A stretch of 64,000 bases of DNA, taken from NCBI RefSeq assembly GCF_036417845.1, contig NW_027118693.1:3978001-4042000 (forward strand), read 5' to 3'. Position numbers and translations under genes: made by a program. The notes under the pieces were generated by a model. The model was not told the origin of the DNA, made no database searches, and saw only the letters and a list, made by a program, of their open reading frames with translations. The DNA comes from Apteryx mantelli. Its lineage: Eukaryota > Chordata > Aves > Apterygiformes > Apterygidae. Position 1 is the stretch's first letter; each line of letters opens with the position of its first letter. Of the stretch, positions 34,567 through 46,990 are shown one piece after another.

Positions 34567-37119
34567 CTGTCCCACATGCATCCACTCATCGTTCACAGGG
34601 TATCTGGCATCAAGGCTCTGTGTTCTGGTCTTTCTTTCCTACTTTTTTACATCATTGTTAAAAGAACAATTGTTTTGCTTCATACCACTTTCCTCAGGAA
34701 ACTCTCATTTGAATCTGACGCAGAGACCGTGTTGAAGCAGGAAGCCAGGCTTCCCCCTTCATCAGCAGAGATGGGGGAACCTCGGAGGCCGCTAGTCTGA
34801 GCTCCCTCAGATGCCCCCAGTGCAATGAGGGGAGTTTCCCTTTGCAGTGTCGCTTTTGGCACTGACACCAAGGGAGTTCAGGGGAACAGAGTCAGGCTCG
34901 GATGAGCACAGATGGGCTGAGACCATGGGTCCCGTGTCCATTAGGAGAGCAACACTCAAAGCAGAGCAGGAGCAGAGAGGAGGGGAGGGGAGGAGAATCC
35001 GGACACAGCTTGTGGGGACAGACCCTGTGCTCCTCACAACCATCCCCCCACTGCCACAGCAGGAATTTCTGGGTTGCAGCCTTTGCATGGGACCAGCAGC
35101 TTTCCTGGAGACACATCCAGCAAAGCCAGCAGGACTTTCTCCTTTCAGGGCTATTCTCCCTATTTCCACCTGATCCTGCTGTGCTCTAGTGTGGCTATAT
35201 GGGCTAAGCGCTCTCCTAACGTGGTGGTGGTAGCATTGTGCTTCCCTGTGCATTCCTGTGAAGACAGGCAGGAGCAGGCTTTGAGCACCTTTATGCCAGA
35301 GCTGGTCTCCAGAACAACATTTCTATAATAAAAGGGGATCTCCTCTGTGATGTGCCTGAAGTCTGGCCTTTCTTCAGAAGGGGGGGAGTCAAGAATACTC
35401 CCAAGGGATTGCACCACAAAAGGGCTTGCTGTTCTGCTTGTGAACTCTGTGGGCTCTGGAGAACAAGCTCAGAGTCTCCAAGTGATCTGTTAGGAACCAC
35501 AGATTGGATTTGGGGCTCATTTCTCAGTGACCAGTGCCAGTGGAGATGGAGAACAGTCTCTGAGTTGCCTACCCAGGGCTATCGCACAGGTGACAGTGCC
35601 ACTGACAGATGGCCACTCTTCTGGAGGGGAATCTGAGCCCCCAGGAGAGCTCAGGGGATCTCCAGGGACAATGTGTGCCTGGGGGTGGGCAGTGAGTGGA
35701 GCCTCACAAAGTGAGAGACAGTCCATGGTGGAGTAAGCAGAATGTACAGCACTAAATCCAGGTATGCACAGGGAAAGGAAGGCTCTGCAACCTGCGGAGA
35801 GGCAGTGGGGACCCTGGAGGACCGGGAAGGGGGCCTGGAGAGGGATTCGTGCACCCTCTGTGAAACACCACAGGCTACAGTTAGTGCCCACCCAAACACA
35901 TCTCCTGCCATTGCAAACACCTTGGGGTCACTCTGAGCACTGTCCATGAGCACAGGCACGTGCCAGCAGTGTCAGTGGTGGTGATGCCTGTGTGGTTGGG
36001 CCCGCTTGCCACCTGAGCAGCATGGCCAGTGCCGAGTCAGGAGTTCCCCTGTGGTCCCATGGTCCCACAGTTCACTCACGCTGCAGAGCAGCAGTGTCAG
36101 CGTGGGGCCCTGCGGGGAGCACCAGGGAAGGGTGCAGGCAGGGCTGGACAGGCCAGCGTGGACATTCGCACGTGGGGAAAGGCTCTGTGGGGAGCAGGGA
36201 TGTCCCAGGAGAAAAGCAGGGCAGCATTCAGCGATGGAAAATGAGAACGAGAAACAGGTTTCTCTGCGCCGCAGCTCAGGGCAGGCTGCTCTGTCCCTGA
36301 GGCAGCAGGAGGTGCCGGAGGGGCTGCAGGGCCAGGGCTCTCGTGCTGTGCTGGTCAGCGGGGTGGGCATGGAGGGTCTGCAGGCAGACAGGGAGGGGGA
36401 TCTGCTGGACACAAGAGCAGGGGAGACAGAGTGACGGGTGTCATTGCGGGGCCTCCTCCCCCTTGCCGGGGAGCTGCTGCCCTTGTCCTTGGGCCTGGCC
36501 TGAGTTACGCTGCGGACATGCCTGTGCCTGGCCCTGCACCTCTCAGGCCCTCACCCAACCCAGTCCCCATCCTGCTGACCTGACTCCCCATCTCTATCTC
36601 AGACATACCTATGCACTGCAGTCAAAAAAGCATTGGCAAAGAAAGGTGGATGCAAGCAGATCCCAGAGAAGGTTGTGGACACAAAAGGTCCCCATACAGC
36701 AACTCTTGCTTGACAGCCAGATTAAATATGGAAGGAGTGATTTGGGTTTGGACCTGCTATGCAGCTACACTGCACAGCGTGTTATCTGGATGAAAAAGTG
36801 AAGGCAGCCCCTTGGGTCTGGTTTTACGATGGGCAGTTAGGAGAGCAGGGCTTTCTGTATCACAGCTCAAGTGTTTATGCACCATTTGTGACTGGGTTGC
36901 TGCTACAAAGAGTATGCTGTCAGGAGCAGCAAGAGCGGAGCTGCTGCATACGGGAAGGGGATCTGGGAGCCGAGTGTGGCGGCAAGGCAGGCAGGGCAGT
37001 GACCCACTGGCGAGAGGTGCCATCCTGCAGTGCCCGGCCAAGAGGAACAGAGCAGGTTTGGGGATGGTAACCAGCATCAGGCATGGTCCAGTGATCACCA
37101 GAAAAGACCGTAGGGCTCC
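34567..37119. other. No supported gene
   Basis: GC-moderate sequence with many overlapping open frames, none resembling a known family. An AATAAA near 35,326-35,331 is far from the OR14 stop and is not a convincing end signal. Confidence 0.5.
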
Positions 37120-37185
37120 AACCAGCCCTGCTTGGCATGGGAGGTTGCACTAGAGACCTCCAGAGGTCCCTTCCCACCAAAACTC
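37120..37185 (+). mobile_element. CR1 LINE 3' tail fragment
   Basis: A short stretch reads like the CR1 3' end, with the 'gacctccagaggtccctt' motif near 37,155-37,172. Only the tail is present. Confidence 0.55.
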
Positions 37186-39327
37186 CTCTGCGACTCCATG
37201 TACAGAAAGACCGTGGGCACAGAGACAGTCTCTACCTGTCCTGCAGGCTGCTCTGTTGGTGGGCAAGGGACAGAGCCCTTGGCCATCCCCACGCTTCCTC
37301 GTCCTCCTCTGCCTCTGAGTGGGACATCGCCTGGGTCCAGATAGGGCCCCGCTCATGGCCCCAGCGCAGGTTGCTCCCTGCAAAGGGTGAAACCCTGACA
37401 TTCCCAACACGGAGCTGACGCCAAAGCAGCATCCAGAGCCCAGCCAGCCCCAGAGCCATCAGCCCTCCCTGGCCCAGCCACAGGGCCCTGAGAAGGACTG
37501 CTCACCCTGCCCCACTGTTCCCCTTTCCCCTGTGGTCAGCAGCAGCTCTGCCTGGCCAATGTGGGGACTGTGGACCCCACAGGACTGGTGTCCAGCGGTG
37601 CCGGGGCACTGGGCAGCCCTGTAGGCGTGTGGGGTGTTCCCCGCTGTGCAGGCACAGATGTGTGCAGGTGAGCTGTGCTGCCCCAAGGCAGGCAGGCAGT
37701 GTGGCCAGCAGCGTGGCGTTGGGGGGCTGTTGGGGACCGCCAGCTCTTCCCCCACCAGGGCCTCTATCAAGCACTTCGTGGAGGGGTCGGAAGGAGAAGG
37801 CTCCCTCCCGATGCTGCTGGCTGTCTGGCGAGAGCTCAAGTGGGCTCTGCCAGATGGGGATGCCGGCAGGGCCTGGGACGCTCTGTTTCCACCCTGCCCC
37901 ACTCCCAGAGTCCAATACTCTATGACCAGGGTCTCTTACTTTTCCCATGCAGAGAGGATGTAATGCTTAGTATCAAATGTACATATCTGAAGACATTTGA
38001 CATTACATGTGATTTGAATTTAGCAGAATGATACAGCTATATACTGAAATCACAACACACGTCTAACTTAAACTTAGCAGAACATTGCAATTGCAATATA
38101 CAGTTGGGACACAGTGCAAATGTGATTCCCATTACTGGTCCCTGTAACATGCTGGAAGCCATGGAGGCTCATGGGCATCTCCCAAACACAAGAGATGGAC
38201 ACAAACCGGGGGGGACATATCCATAGCTCCGCTCCATTCAGCCCCCAACCTGCCAGGCCCCTGCATCTCAGGGCGCAGAGCCTGGCACCCAAGGGGAGGG
38301 GGGGGCTCACCCTGTCCCACAGCACAAGTCTGCATGCCTGGGAGGAAGTGCCTGTGACTCGGCCTCTCCCTTCCCACTGACCATCATGGGAGGCTGGGGG
38401 ACCAGCTCAGGCCATCAGGGCTCTCGAAACCTGAGAGAGTCAGTGAACAGACAGTCATCTGCAGGGAGGTGAGGGGAAGCCCATGCATGGGATCTCTCCT
38501 CCTGACTTTTCCTCAGGAGTTTGGAGGAGTCCTGATGATTTCTCTGCCTCAGTTTCCTTTTCAAAGGGGCATGTCCCAGGTTTAGAGCGAATGAGAGTTA
38601 TGGGGAGAGCCACATGCCAGAGGAGTTTTCAAAGTTTCCAGGAGCTCAGAGGTTTCTTTCTCCTGCCAATTAAGCACTGTTCTTTCTCTGCAGTCCCTGG
38701 GGAGAGACGAGCTGCAGCTTTATCCTTCAGAGACTCCTTAGTGCTATTAACCCCAGGACAGTGTGGAGAGCAGGGGGCATGCATGTGCTGCTGGACACAT
38801 GCCACAGGAGCTGCTAGAAGAAGATGGCAAGGGCAGAGCAATGCTTGAGCCCTGGGACAAGGTTTGCAGAGAGCTCAAGGAAGAGAAGGACACGGTGGGG
38901 AAGAGACAGGAGCTGAGACCTCAGCTTGATCGTCCTTCCCAGGAACAATCAGCACAGAGGTCGTCACATCATCCTGAGGATTGCAGCTTTGTGTTGTGTC
39001 TTCTGAGTCAGGTCTGTTCCTCTGGAGCTGGTGAGGCTTTGCATGGTGGCACCTCTGGGCAAGAATGGTACGGGCATGTCCTTTTTTGCATGCCTTTCCC
39101 CCACCATCTCCCTCTTCCCTCTACGCATTTCCTCGATTCCCTTGTTTGATGAGCAGAGTGCTGGTGAGCTTGCCAGTGGGTGCAGAGTTAGACTTTATGC
39201 CTTTGCTGCTCCTGGGCCACCCCAGGGCCCTGTCGGGGGCACCCACACCTCAGCTGGGAGGTGGGATCCAGGTAGAGGGCTGTGTTTCTCCAGCAGGGAA
39301 TTCCCTGGCCATGCACACGGGCATATC
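37186..39327. other. No supported gene
   Basis: GC-rich sequence to about 37,950, then mixed sequence. Several open frames of 60-150 codons overlap on both strands, the usual sign of chance frames in GC-rich DNA. Confidence 0.5.
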
Positions 39328-39770
39328 GCAGAATCACGGAATCGCTGAGGTTGGAAGGGACCTCTGGAGATCATCTAGTCCAACCCCCCTGCTCAAGCAG
39401 GGTCACCTAGAGCACATTGCACAGGATTGCGTCCAGGCGCGTTTGGAATATCTCCAGAGAAGGAGACTCCACCACCTCTCTGGGCAACCTCTTCCAGTGC
39501 TCTGTCACCCTCACAGTGAAAAAGTATTTCCTCATGTTCAGATGGAATTGTCTGTGTTTCAGTTTGTGCCCGTTGCCTCGCGTCCTGTCGCTCGGCACCA
39601 CTGAAAAGAGTCTGGTCCCATCCTCTTGACACCCTCCCTTCAGATACTTGTACACATTGATAAGATCTCCTCTCAGCCTTCTCTTCTCTAGGCTAAACAG
39701 GCCCAGCTCTCTCAGCCTTTCCTCATAAGAGAGATGCTCCAGTCCCCTAATCATCTTTGTAGCCCTTGGG
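39328..39770 (-). mobile_element. CR1 LINE 3' fragment, well preserved
   Basis: The minus strand carries the last about 115 codons of CR1 ORF2 in one open frame. It includes [43 protein letters not shown] and [16 protein letters not shown]. The CR1 3' untranslated end follows, terminating near 39,328 with the AGAATCACGGAATC-type tail. It is 5' truncated, as most CR1 copies are. It is the least decayed CR1 piece in the window. Confidence 0.93.
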
Positions 39771-40724
39771 CATATCTTGGGCATTTGCCTTTAACAGGAG
39801 GGGAACAATGCTTCTTCCCAATCTCACCCAGCACTCACCATGGAGACACCCACCCCTGCTCCCAGCAAAGCTGCTCAGGGAGCCTCGCGAGTACAGCTGT
39901 CAGGGCTGAGGTCCAGCTGCTGGGCTGCACCGCGAGGCAGCCCCAAAGCCCTCAGAAACCATTGCTGAGGGGGGAACTACACAAAGCAAATGATCTTCCC
40001 TGTGCTCTTCTCTTCCACCCTGCTCAAAATCTCTCTTGCCCATATTGGCTGATCAGCTCAGGTGTCCATCTTCTCTCACATCTATCTCACTTTTCTCTCT
40101 CAAGCCTGTGGGGGGGGGGGCGGCTCTCTGAGAGCCCTCTCACGCAGTCATGCTGCACGGTGCCATTGATGTCAACTCCTGATCCACACACTGTCAAAGG
40201 AAGCATGCAGCCTGTCCCTTCCAAGACAAGTGTTTCAGAGAGCTGAAATCAGCTGCTTGGTGCAGTGCCCCTCCTCCTCCTTTGGGGAGAAAGGGCTTCT
40301 GGCATGATGTGCTCACATAAAGGGATTTTCTTGCCTGGTAGGGACTGTGGTTGCTCTTCAGAATAACTTCAGGTGTAGGAGAGACCCTGTCACAGGCTGA
40401 GCGAATGCTTGCTCTCCTCTAACTCCCCCCGCAAGCAGGAAATGAGCACCTCCGTGGAGCAGCTCACCTCTGTGGTTCCCCTAGAAGGGGCTTCTCTTTA
40501 GATACACGGCTTAAGTCTCCGGGAGAACCATATTCTCTCCTTTCCCTAGTCCTGGAGGCCATAAAGCGGACACAAACACAGTCAGAGAAGGGCCAAAGTC
40601 CGTGTTTTCTCTGACAGAAACTTCCTCCACAATTCTTTTATACAAGAACAAAAGAAAGAAATGAATCCTCTTTCTTGTAGGTTGCCTTGCTGGCAAAAGA
40701 GGAATGAGGGACCTGCGGTGATTC
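39771..40724. other. Upstream of OR pseudogene; no supported gene
   Basis: A ten-base G run lies near 40,111-40,120. A splice-acceptor-like tract ends with TAG near 40,678-40,680, about 45 bases before the OR pseudogene start. It is probably a relic of the receptor's 5' intron. Confidence 0.45.
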
Positions 40725-41680
40725 ATGGAGAAAGGGGAATGGGACAACCGCACATCACCAGTAGAGTTTCTCCTGTTGGGAGAGTGTCCCCTCACTCCAG
40801 ACACCACTCTTCCTCCTCTTGCTTATGATCTACTTGGTCATCGTGTCTGGGAACATCCTCATTGTTGTGCTCGTGGTGGCAGACCAGCATCTGCACGCTC
40901 CCATGTACTTACTTCTTCCTGGGCAATCTGTCCTCCTTGGAGACTTGCTACAGCTCCACCATCCTGCCCCGGCTGCTGGCCAGCTTCCTGGCTGGGGACA
41001 GGACCATCTCTGCTCATGACTATATGGCTCAGCTCTATTTCTTTGGTTCTTTTGCAGCTACTGAGTGTTTCCTGCTCACGGCCATGGCCTGCAATCGGTA
41101 CTTGGCCATATGCCAGCCCCTGCTCTATGCAAGTCTCATGACCTGGAAGGTCTCTCTACGGCTGGCAGCAGCATCGTGGCTACTGGGATTCCTTCTCACT
41201 ACAATAGCCACTTTTTTCTTATCCCGCTTAAGGTTCTGTGGCCCCAAGGCAATGGACCACTTCTTCTGTGATTTTATCCCTTTGCTGGAGCTTGCCTGCA
41301 GTGACACCAGTGTTGTCAAACTACTAGGTTTCACACTGTCTCTCTTGGATGTAGTCTCCCCCTTCCTATTCACACTGGCATCCTATGTGTGCATCATAGC
41401 TGCTGTCCTGAAGATCCCATCTAGTGTGGGCAGGCAGAAGGCCTTCTCCACCTGCTCCTCTCACCTCACCGTTGTCACGGTTTTCTATGGCACCCTCACC
41501 GTTGTCTACCTGATAGCCAGAACAGCCCCTCTGAGGCAGCTCAACAAAGTCTTCTCCTTTTTCTACACCGTCCTCACGCCCCTGCTCAACCCTCTCATCT
41601 ACAGCTTGTGGAACAGGGAGGTCAGGGAGGCCCTCAGAAAAGTGGTCAGGAATGCTCTGGCTTGTACCCAGAGCTCATAG
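40725..41680 (+). pseudogene. Olfactory receptor pseudogene, class II, two N-terminal frameshifts
   Basis: An almost full-length receptor with three reading frames in series. The first frame has the start ATG, an NRT glycosylation site and EFLLLG (40,725 to about 40,795). The second has TM1 with the GN motif and QHLHAPMY (about 40,800-40,912). The third has TM2 to the C-terminus (about 40,913-41,680), with [33 protein letters not shown] and NPLIYSLWN. Odd residues are MACNRYLAIC, where MAYDRYLAIC is usual, and Trp for Arg in the final SLRN motif. The third frame is open for over 250 codons, so gene loss is recent. It resembles OR6/OR11-type receptors. Sequencing or assembly error at the two shifts is possible, but the changed DRY motif argues for real decay. 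Confidence 0.85.
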
Positions 41681-42252
41681 CAGTTTTGCACTCCTCTGTA
41701 CAACACACTGCTGGTTCTGCAAAGTAGTAAAGTCAATATGGGAAATAGTAGGCTGCACATTAGGTAACCCCTGAGAAGAACACAGCAATGAGAATATTGG
41801 TGGAAAGCAGAAGGGAAGAGAGGATATTAAATCAATTAAATTGCATGGTTTAGAAGGGAAGGGAAATAATGTCCCATTCTTGTTGCTTCCTTGACAGACA
41901 ATAAAGTGGTGTTGCTGTGCATGGGAAATTTTACAATGTTGTCTTTTTCTTTTCTTTTTTTCCTCCTGTGTTGAGAGGGAATTCATCTGGGGTGAAATGT
42001 GAGCGGACAGGGAGGGAGATGGGGAGTGGCAGTACTTTCCTGACTGCAGGTTCCTTGGATGGGAGCCATTCCCTTCTGCTGTGACCACTTCCAGGGTAGA
42101 GGTTGGTGCCTCAGCCCGTAGCCCTCGTTACACTACTGTCCAACGGAAATGCATATACTGCCCAAACACATGTTGGTGTCTCCTGTCATTTGTGACGGCC
42201 TTGAGTCTCCCAGACATTTGTGGGTTCCTGGCAGATAGCGAGGGGAAATAGT
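41681..42252. other. No supported gene
   Basis: Sequence downstream of the OR pseudogene, with T-rich runs near 41,945-41,965. Nothing is recognised. Confidence 0.5.
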
Positions 42253-42738
42253 TGTTAAAGAATATTGCACTGAAGCTGTCTAGAGTTGATCGCTTAGCAT
42301 AACTTGCTTAGCATAAGTAGCTGAATTTGCTGAAGTCTTAGGCCACAAGCTGTGAACTTTCTCCTAGATATTACCTAGTTATGGGAAAGAGGGCCCCAGA
42401 GCTGGCTCAAGGCGGGAAGATAAAGAAGTTAAAACCGAGAGCAGAAGCTGCAACCTTGAAAATAGGATAAGAAGCAGCCTGCCTAGAGACAATGAAGGAA
42501 CCCAATGAAAAAGGGGAAGACCCCATGTCTAAATATTAATATTGGTCCGAACTATCGCATGAGGGTGGGAATTTAGATTGTAAGGGTATAATTGCCCAGG
42601 GATTTCTTTGTTCGGGGTTTCTCTTCAGAGACACCCAGCTCAAGCTGTAATTACTGTACGTGCATCATTAAAATTTGTTTTGCTCCATTCTGACTTTGAA
42701 CTTCTGCCTCAGCGGGAACCTAGGGTCAGACCCTGTTA
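42253..42738 (+). mobile_element. Possible solo LTR (retroviral type)
   Basis: A segment of about 485 bases starts TGTTAAAG. It has an ATTAAA signal near 42,667, then a stretch resembling the end of gammaretroviral R-U5. It is followed at 42,739 by a TGG-starting, primer-binding-site-like sequence and then directly by satellite sequence. No internal region follows. The family is inferred from layout only. It is not the same sequence as the LTR of the neighbouring ERV. Confidence 0.4.
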
Positions 42739-42769
42739 TGGTGGCCAGCGAGCCTAACTGTCCATAACA
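42734..42769. other. Perfect 8-base inverted repeat at LTR-satellite junction
   Basis: TGTTATGG at 42,734-42,741 pairs with CCATAACA at 42,762-42,769. It sits exactly between the possible LTR and the first inverted satellite monomer. Confidence 0.6.
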
Positions 42770-42778
42770 CCAGGCATA

Positions 42779-42875
42779 TGGCTGCAGTTTGTGGTTGTGA
42801 TGTCACTTGTGGCTCAGGGCCTGATAGGCCAGTGCTGGTGATGTGGCTGCAGTTTGTGGTTGTGAGGTCACTCGT
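42779..42875 (-). repeat. Satellite monomers in reverse orientation (about 1.5 units)
   Basis: The reverse complement matches the 65-base monomer of 48,222-52,810 closely, as closely as monomers inside the array match each other. It lies on the other side of the ERV from the array and in the opposite orientation. Confidence 0.9.
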
Positions 42876-42897
42876 GTTAAAATCATCTTTTTTCTTT

Positions 42898-43381
42898 TGT
42901 GTGTTCACGGGCAGCGGTAATGAGCAGCAGGAGTCAGATTTCTAAATTTTAAATTTTTACTGCTAGCAATAAGGTGCCTCTTAGAGCAGAAGAAGGGACC
43001 CAAGCAGCTTTCTGTTACCACTTTTAAGCAGTAGTAAGTTGTTACATATTCAACACTTTAGTTTACATAACTAACCAGATCTAGCCACGATTCTCAGTTC
43101 TACCAATCCCCTTGCCATGATACAGTAAGAAGTAGTTCCATTCCAGCCTTATTTGATCCATCTTATAATTATTCATTTGCTAATTTACACCTCCTTTGGT
43201 GTTACCTTTGAAGAACTTTTTGTGCTGCTGGCTGGGTTAAACTGGCTTCTTCGCAGTTCTTCAACTTTGTACGAAAAACAGGGCTAAGGCAAGGTCAGAG
43301 AAGATGTTCTGCTTGCAGGGCGCTGTGACCTTGCATGTTCTTTCTCTGCAAAACTAGAGTATAGTGGAAATTTTCTTAACA
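42898..43381 (-). repeat. 3' LTR of the ERV1 fossil
   Basis: On minus, a purine-rich tract (AAAAGGAGGGAA, near 43,382-43,393) is followed at once by TG, the expected start of U3. The other end near 42,898 is set by homology to the fragment at 47,876-47,975. It is about 484 bases long. Confidence 0.7.
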
Positions 43382-43429
43382 TTCCCTCCTTTTATTTCAT
43401 GCATGCCTGCTTCCAATGTTATGCCGGTC

Positions 43430-44100
43430 TATACTTTTATCCCCTTACACGAGAGGCGTATTTGACCCATGCATGAGATACAACAGAAAAGCACAGTTCC
43501 TACTGCCAGAATTAACATTAAAATTATTAAAACACATCTGGTCCACCCTCCCAGATCTGGTAGCCATGACCACAACCACGACCACTCTGCTGCTAGGCTA
43601 CTGGACAGGGACTGCTCTTTGGCTATCCGATGGAAGGTACGAACATGTCGTTGAATGACATTTACATCATATTCAGTTTGTTTTGATTTGTTTGCATAAA
43701 AACAAATGTGGCCAACAGGTAAACTAAAGCCCATCGATTTTGGATGGCTAATTGAGAGAGAGAGCTCACTTCTATTTGTAGATTTTTTAAGGCATGTTGA
43801 CATGCCATGGAGCTTTATCATAGGAATGTGCCTTAAAGGGTTGCTGCCAAAAATCTGGCACCCTAGGGTGTAAATATGTCAAACTGGACTGATAGCAGCC
43901 CAAACCAGAAACAGGCTCTGCTAGACAACCAAAATTGGTGTCCAGGGATTGAGGCTGGTATAGGCAGTACCAACATTCTGACACATTCCCTACTTGTGAG
44001 ACCTTAGTCATAAATTGTACAGTGCGATTATTTTCCCAGCCTAGGGTTAAACTTGTAATAGCTATAAAAGACAGAAATGACCCAGAAATCACATTTAAAC
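43430..44100 (-). mobile_element. env-region remnant of the ERV1 fossil
   Basis: Minus-strand frames between the integrase region and the 3' LTR include a hydrophobic start and cysteine-bearing stretches consistent with a decayed retroviral envelope. Identification rests on position. It is broken. Confidence 0.4.
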
Positions 44101-44439
44101 ACAGAGCACAAAATAATTACAGAGTGTGACAAATCTATACAGTTTTCCTTGAAGAGGTTTTCCTGCTGTTGCACAGGAATTCTCTCTTCTGCAGCAGATG
44201 CTCAAGAAACTGGAATGGCCTCTGAGGAGGTCGCAGTGCTGGGGGCCGCCTTTACTTGGGAGTGATGAATCCAGGTTTCTTTACCTGCAACCTTAAGAGC
44301 AGAATAAGGGCACAATAACACCTGTACAGGGCCCTCCCAGTTTGGTTGTAACATGGTTTTGGCTTTATGAGTTTTTACAACACCATAATCTCCCAGTCAG
44401 TATGGATGGAGGTAATCTCCTAAAGGCAGAGGTTGGGTA

Positions 44440-46990
44440 ATTACAGCTGTATATCTCTTATTCTTGAAACTATTCTGCAGACACATAACGTATTGGGTAA
44501 CAGCTTCATCTCCTGCCAAAAGGCAGGTATGTGCTGGCACAAAAGTTCCTGGCATCCTACCTGGTCTGCCAAACAAAATTTCAAAGGGGTCAACCCATGG
44601 CTTGGGCCCAGGCACCGCCTTAATTCCCGTAACGCTAATGGCAATGCTTCTGTCCCCTTCCACTGAGTCTCCCTGCAAATTTTGGCTAACTTCATTTTTA
44701 GTATACGATTCATCCTTTCTACCTGCCCTGAGGATTGAGGATGATAAGGTGTACGTAGTCTTCTCTGAATTTCCAGTGTTTCATATATTGCTTTTAGTAT
44801 TTCAGCAGTAAAATGAGCTCCTTTATCAGAATCTATTTCCTCCGGTACCCCAACGTGTGGTATGATATATTTCAGTAAGGCTTCTACTACCGCTTGGGCT
44901 GTAGCCTTCCTGACTGGGAATGCTTCCACCCAACGGGATAATTGTTCAACTATGACTAACAGATGTTTCTGTCCTTCTTTCAGGGTCATGTCTGCAAAAT
45001 CCGTTTGTAATTTTTGAAACGGCATCCAAGCCTAACGACGCCCTCCTTTTATTTTAGCTTCTAGCTTTGATTTAGTGTTGTATTCCATGCATACTAAACA
45101 CTTTTTCGTTATTTGTAAAATTGTTTGAGTCAAACCTGGTGCTGCCCATGAGTGGGAAATGTCGTTGTCTAAATACAACATCCCCCCGTGCATCTGTCCA
45201 TGGAGTTCTCTTACTAGTGTTATCAACATGATCTTAGGGAGCAACGGTTTTCCCTACAAAAAACATATCCCCTTTTTTTGTTCTGCTCCCAAACGCTTCC
45301 ATCCTTCTACCTCTTCCTTAGGTGTTGCTTGGTGTTCTTCCTCCAGTTCTTCTATAGTTTCAGTCATTACCATTTCTTCTCGTGGCCCGAGTTTGGTAGG
45401 CAGTGGTTGTAGGGCAGCTGCTTTTGCTGTGGCATCAGCAAGGTTATTTCCCTTAGTTATATCCAAAGCGTCTCGTTGGTGAGCCCTCTGATACAGGACT
45501 GCTAACTGCAGAGATTTTTCCAAAGCCCTTAATAACTCTACAATCTGATCTCGGAGGGCTACTTGATGTCCTGCCACAGTCAAAACCCCTTTTTCTCTCC
45601 AAATTATTCCCATTGCAAATATCACTCCCAAAGCGTATTTGGAGTCCGTATAGATATTAGCAGTCTTACTCATGGCTATAATACATGCTCGGGTTAAGGC
45701 TATCAATTCCGCCACCTGAGCCCCAAAATGTCCTGGAAGGGATCCCGCTTCCAGCACTATATATACATTGCGTAGTTACTGCATACCCAGCAACCCTTCG
45801 ACCCTTTTCATAGTATGATGATCCATCACAGAACAATATTAAATCCGGATTGTGCAGGGGCTCTTCTTCCACAGTAGGCAGAACAGTCAGCCTCAAATCT
45901 ATTGTTTCCAAGCAACTGTGAAATAATTTTTCCTTAGCTTGCAGTATTTCTGGTAACAGAGTAACTGGGTTTAGCGTATCACACTGTTCTAACATTACAT
46001 TTGGTTCAGTGAGCAAAACTAGCTCATACTGATAAGTTATCGCATGCCAGCGCCGGGCAGTTTTGTGAACTAGCACACTGCTTGTGATTCGCTTTCGTTC
46101 ATTCAGATATAACACAAAGGGCTTACCAGAGTCCGGTAAAGCTAGAGCGGGAGCTTCCATAACTTCCTGCTTTAACTCTTAAATGCTTTTTCCACCTCTG
46201 GAGTCCACACCATTAAATCTGGTTCACTATCCTTAGTTAACTGTGTTAATACCTTTGCTTTTTCACTAAATCCGGGTATCCAATACCTATTAAATCCTAT
46301 TGCACCTAAAAAGGCCCTAACCTGCCTTTTCATCTGAAGGACTAGTATTTCCTGGCTTGCTTCTATTCACTCCAATGAGATCAATCTCTCTCCTGACCGA
46401 ATTATCATTCCCAAATAATTAACTTGTTGCTGGCACAACTGCCTTTTGGCAAGGGAGACTTTATGCACCTTTTCCGCTGGGGCACACAACAATGTTTTAC
46501 TATCTGGCTAACAAATATCACAATCAGTACTCGCAATCAACAAGTCATCTATATATTGTATCAGTTTAGGGATGGTTTTTGACAGCATAATCGTTTGTAA
46601 ATCTCTTTTCAATATTCTCGAAAACAGTGTGGAAGAATCCATGAATCTTTGTGGCAGTCTGGTCCATGCACACTGCTGTGCTTTCCAAGTAAAGGCAAAG
46701 AGGAACTGTGACTCTTCATGGACTGGTATAGTAAAGAAAGCTGCCGTTAGATCCACAACAGTAAAACAGTTTGCATCTGAGGGAATTTCCGTAAGGACTT
46801 GGATCAGATCAGGGACCACAGGGTGTGGTAGATCCACTATTTTATTAATTGCTTGCAAATCTTGTACAAAGCGGTATACCAGTTCCCCATTTGGGTCCAG
46901 TTTTGGTTTCTTCACAGGCAATACAGGGGTATTACAAGGGGAAGTACATTGTACTATAATTCCATTCTTAATCAAATCAGCAATCACAGG
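44440..46990 (-). mobile_element. pol remnant of the ERV1 fossil
   Basis: Reverse transcriptase, RNase H and integrase regions follow in the normal order on minus. The RT part (about 46,508-46,987) has the YIDDLL catalytic motif. The RNase H part is near 45,250-46,160. The integrase core (about 44,500-45,025) shows the DFADMTL and SSGQVERMN-type gammaretroviral motifs. The region is broken. Confidence 0.85.

Noticed and set aside
35970-36440. Several overlapping frames of 100-146 codons on both strands
   Set aside because: No domains, biased composition and mutual overlap indicate chance frames in GC-moderate DNA.
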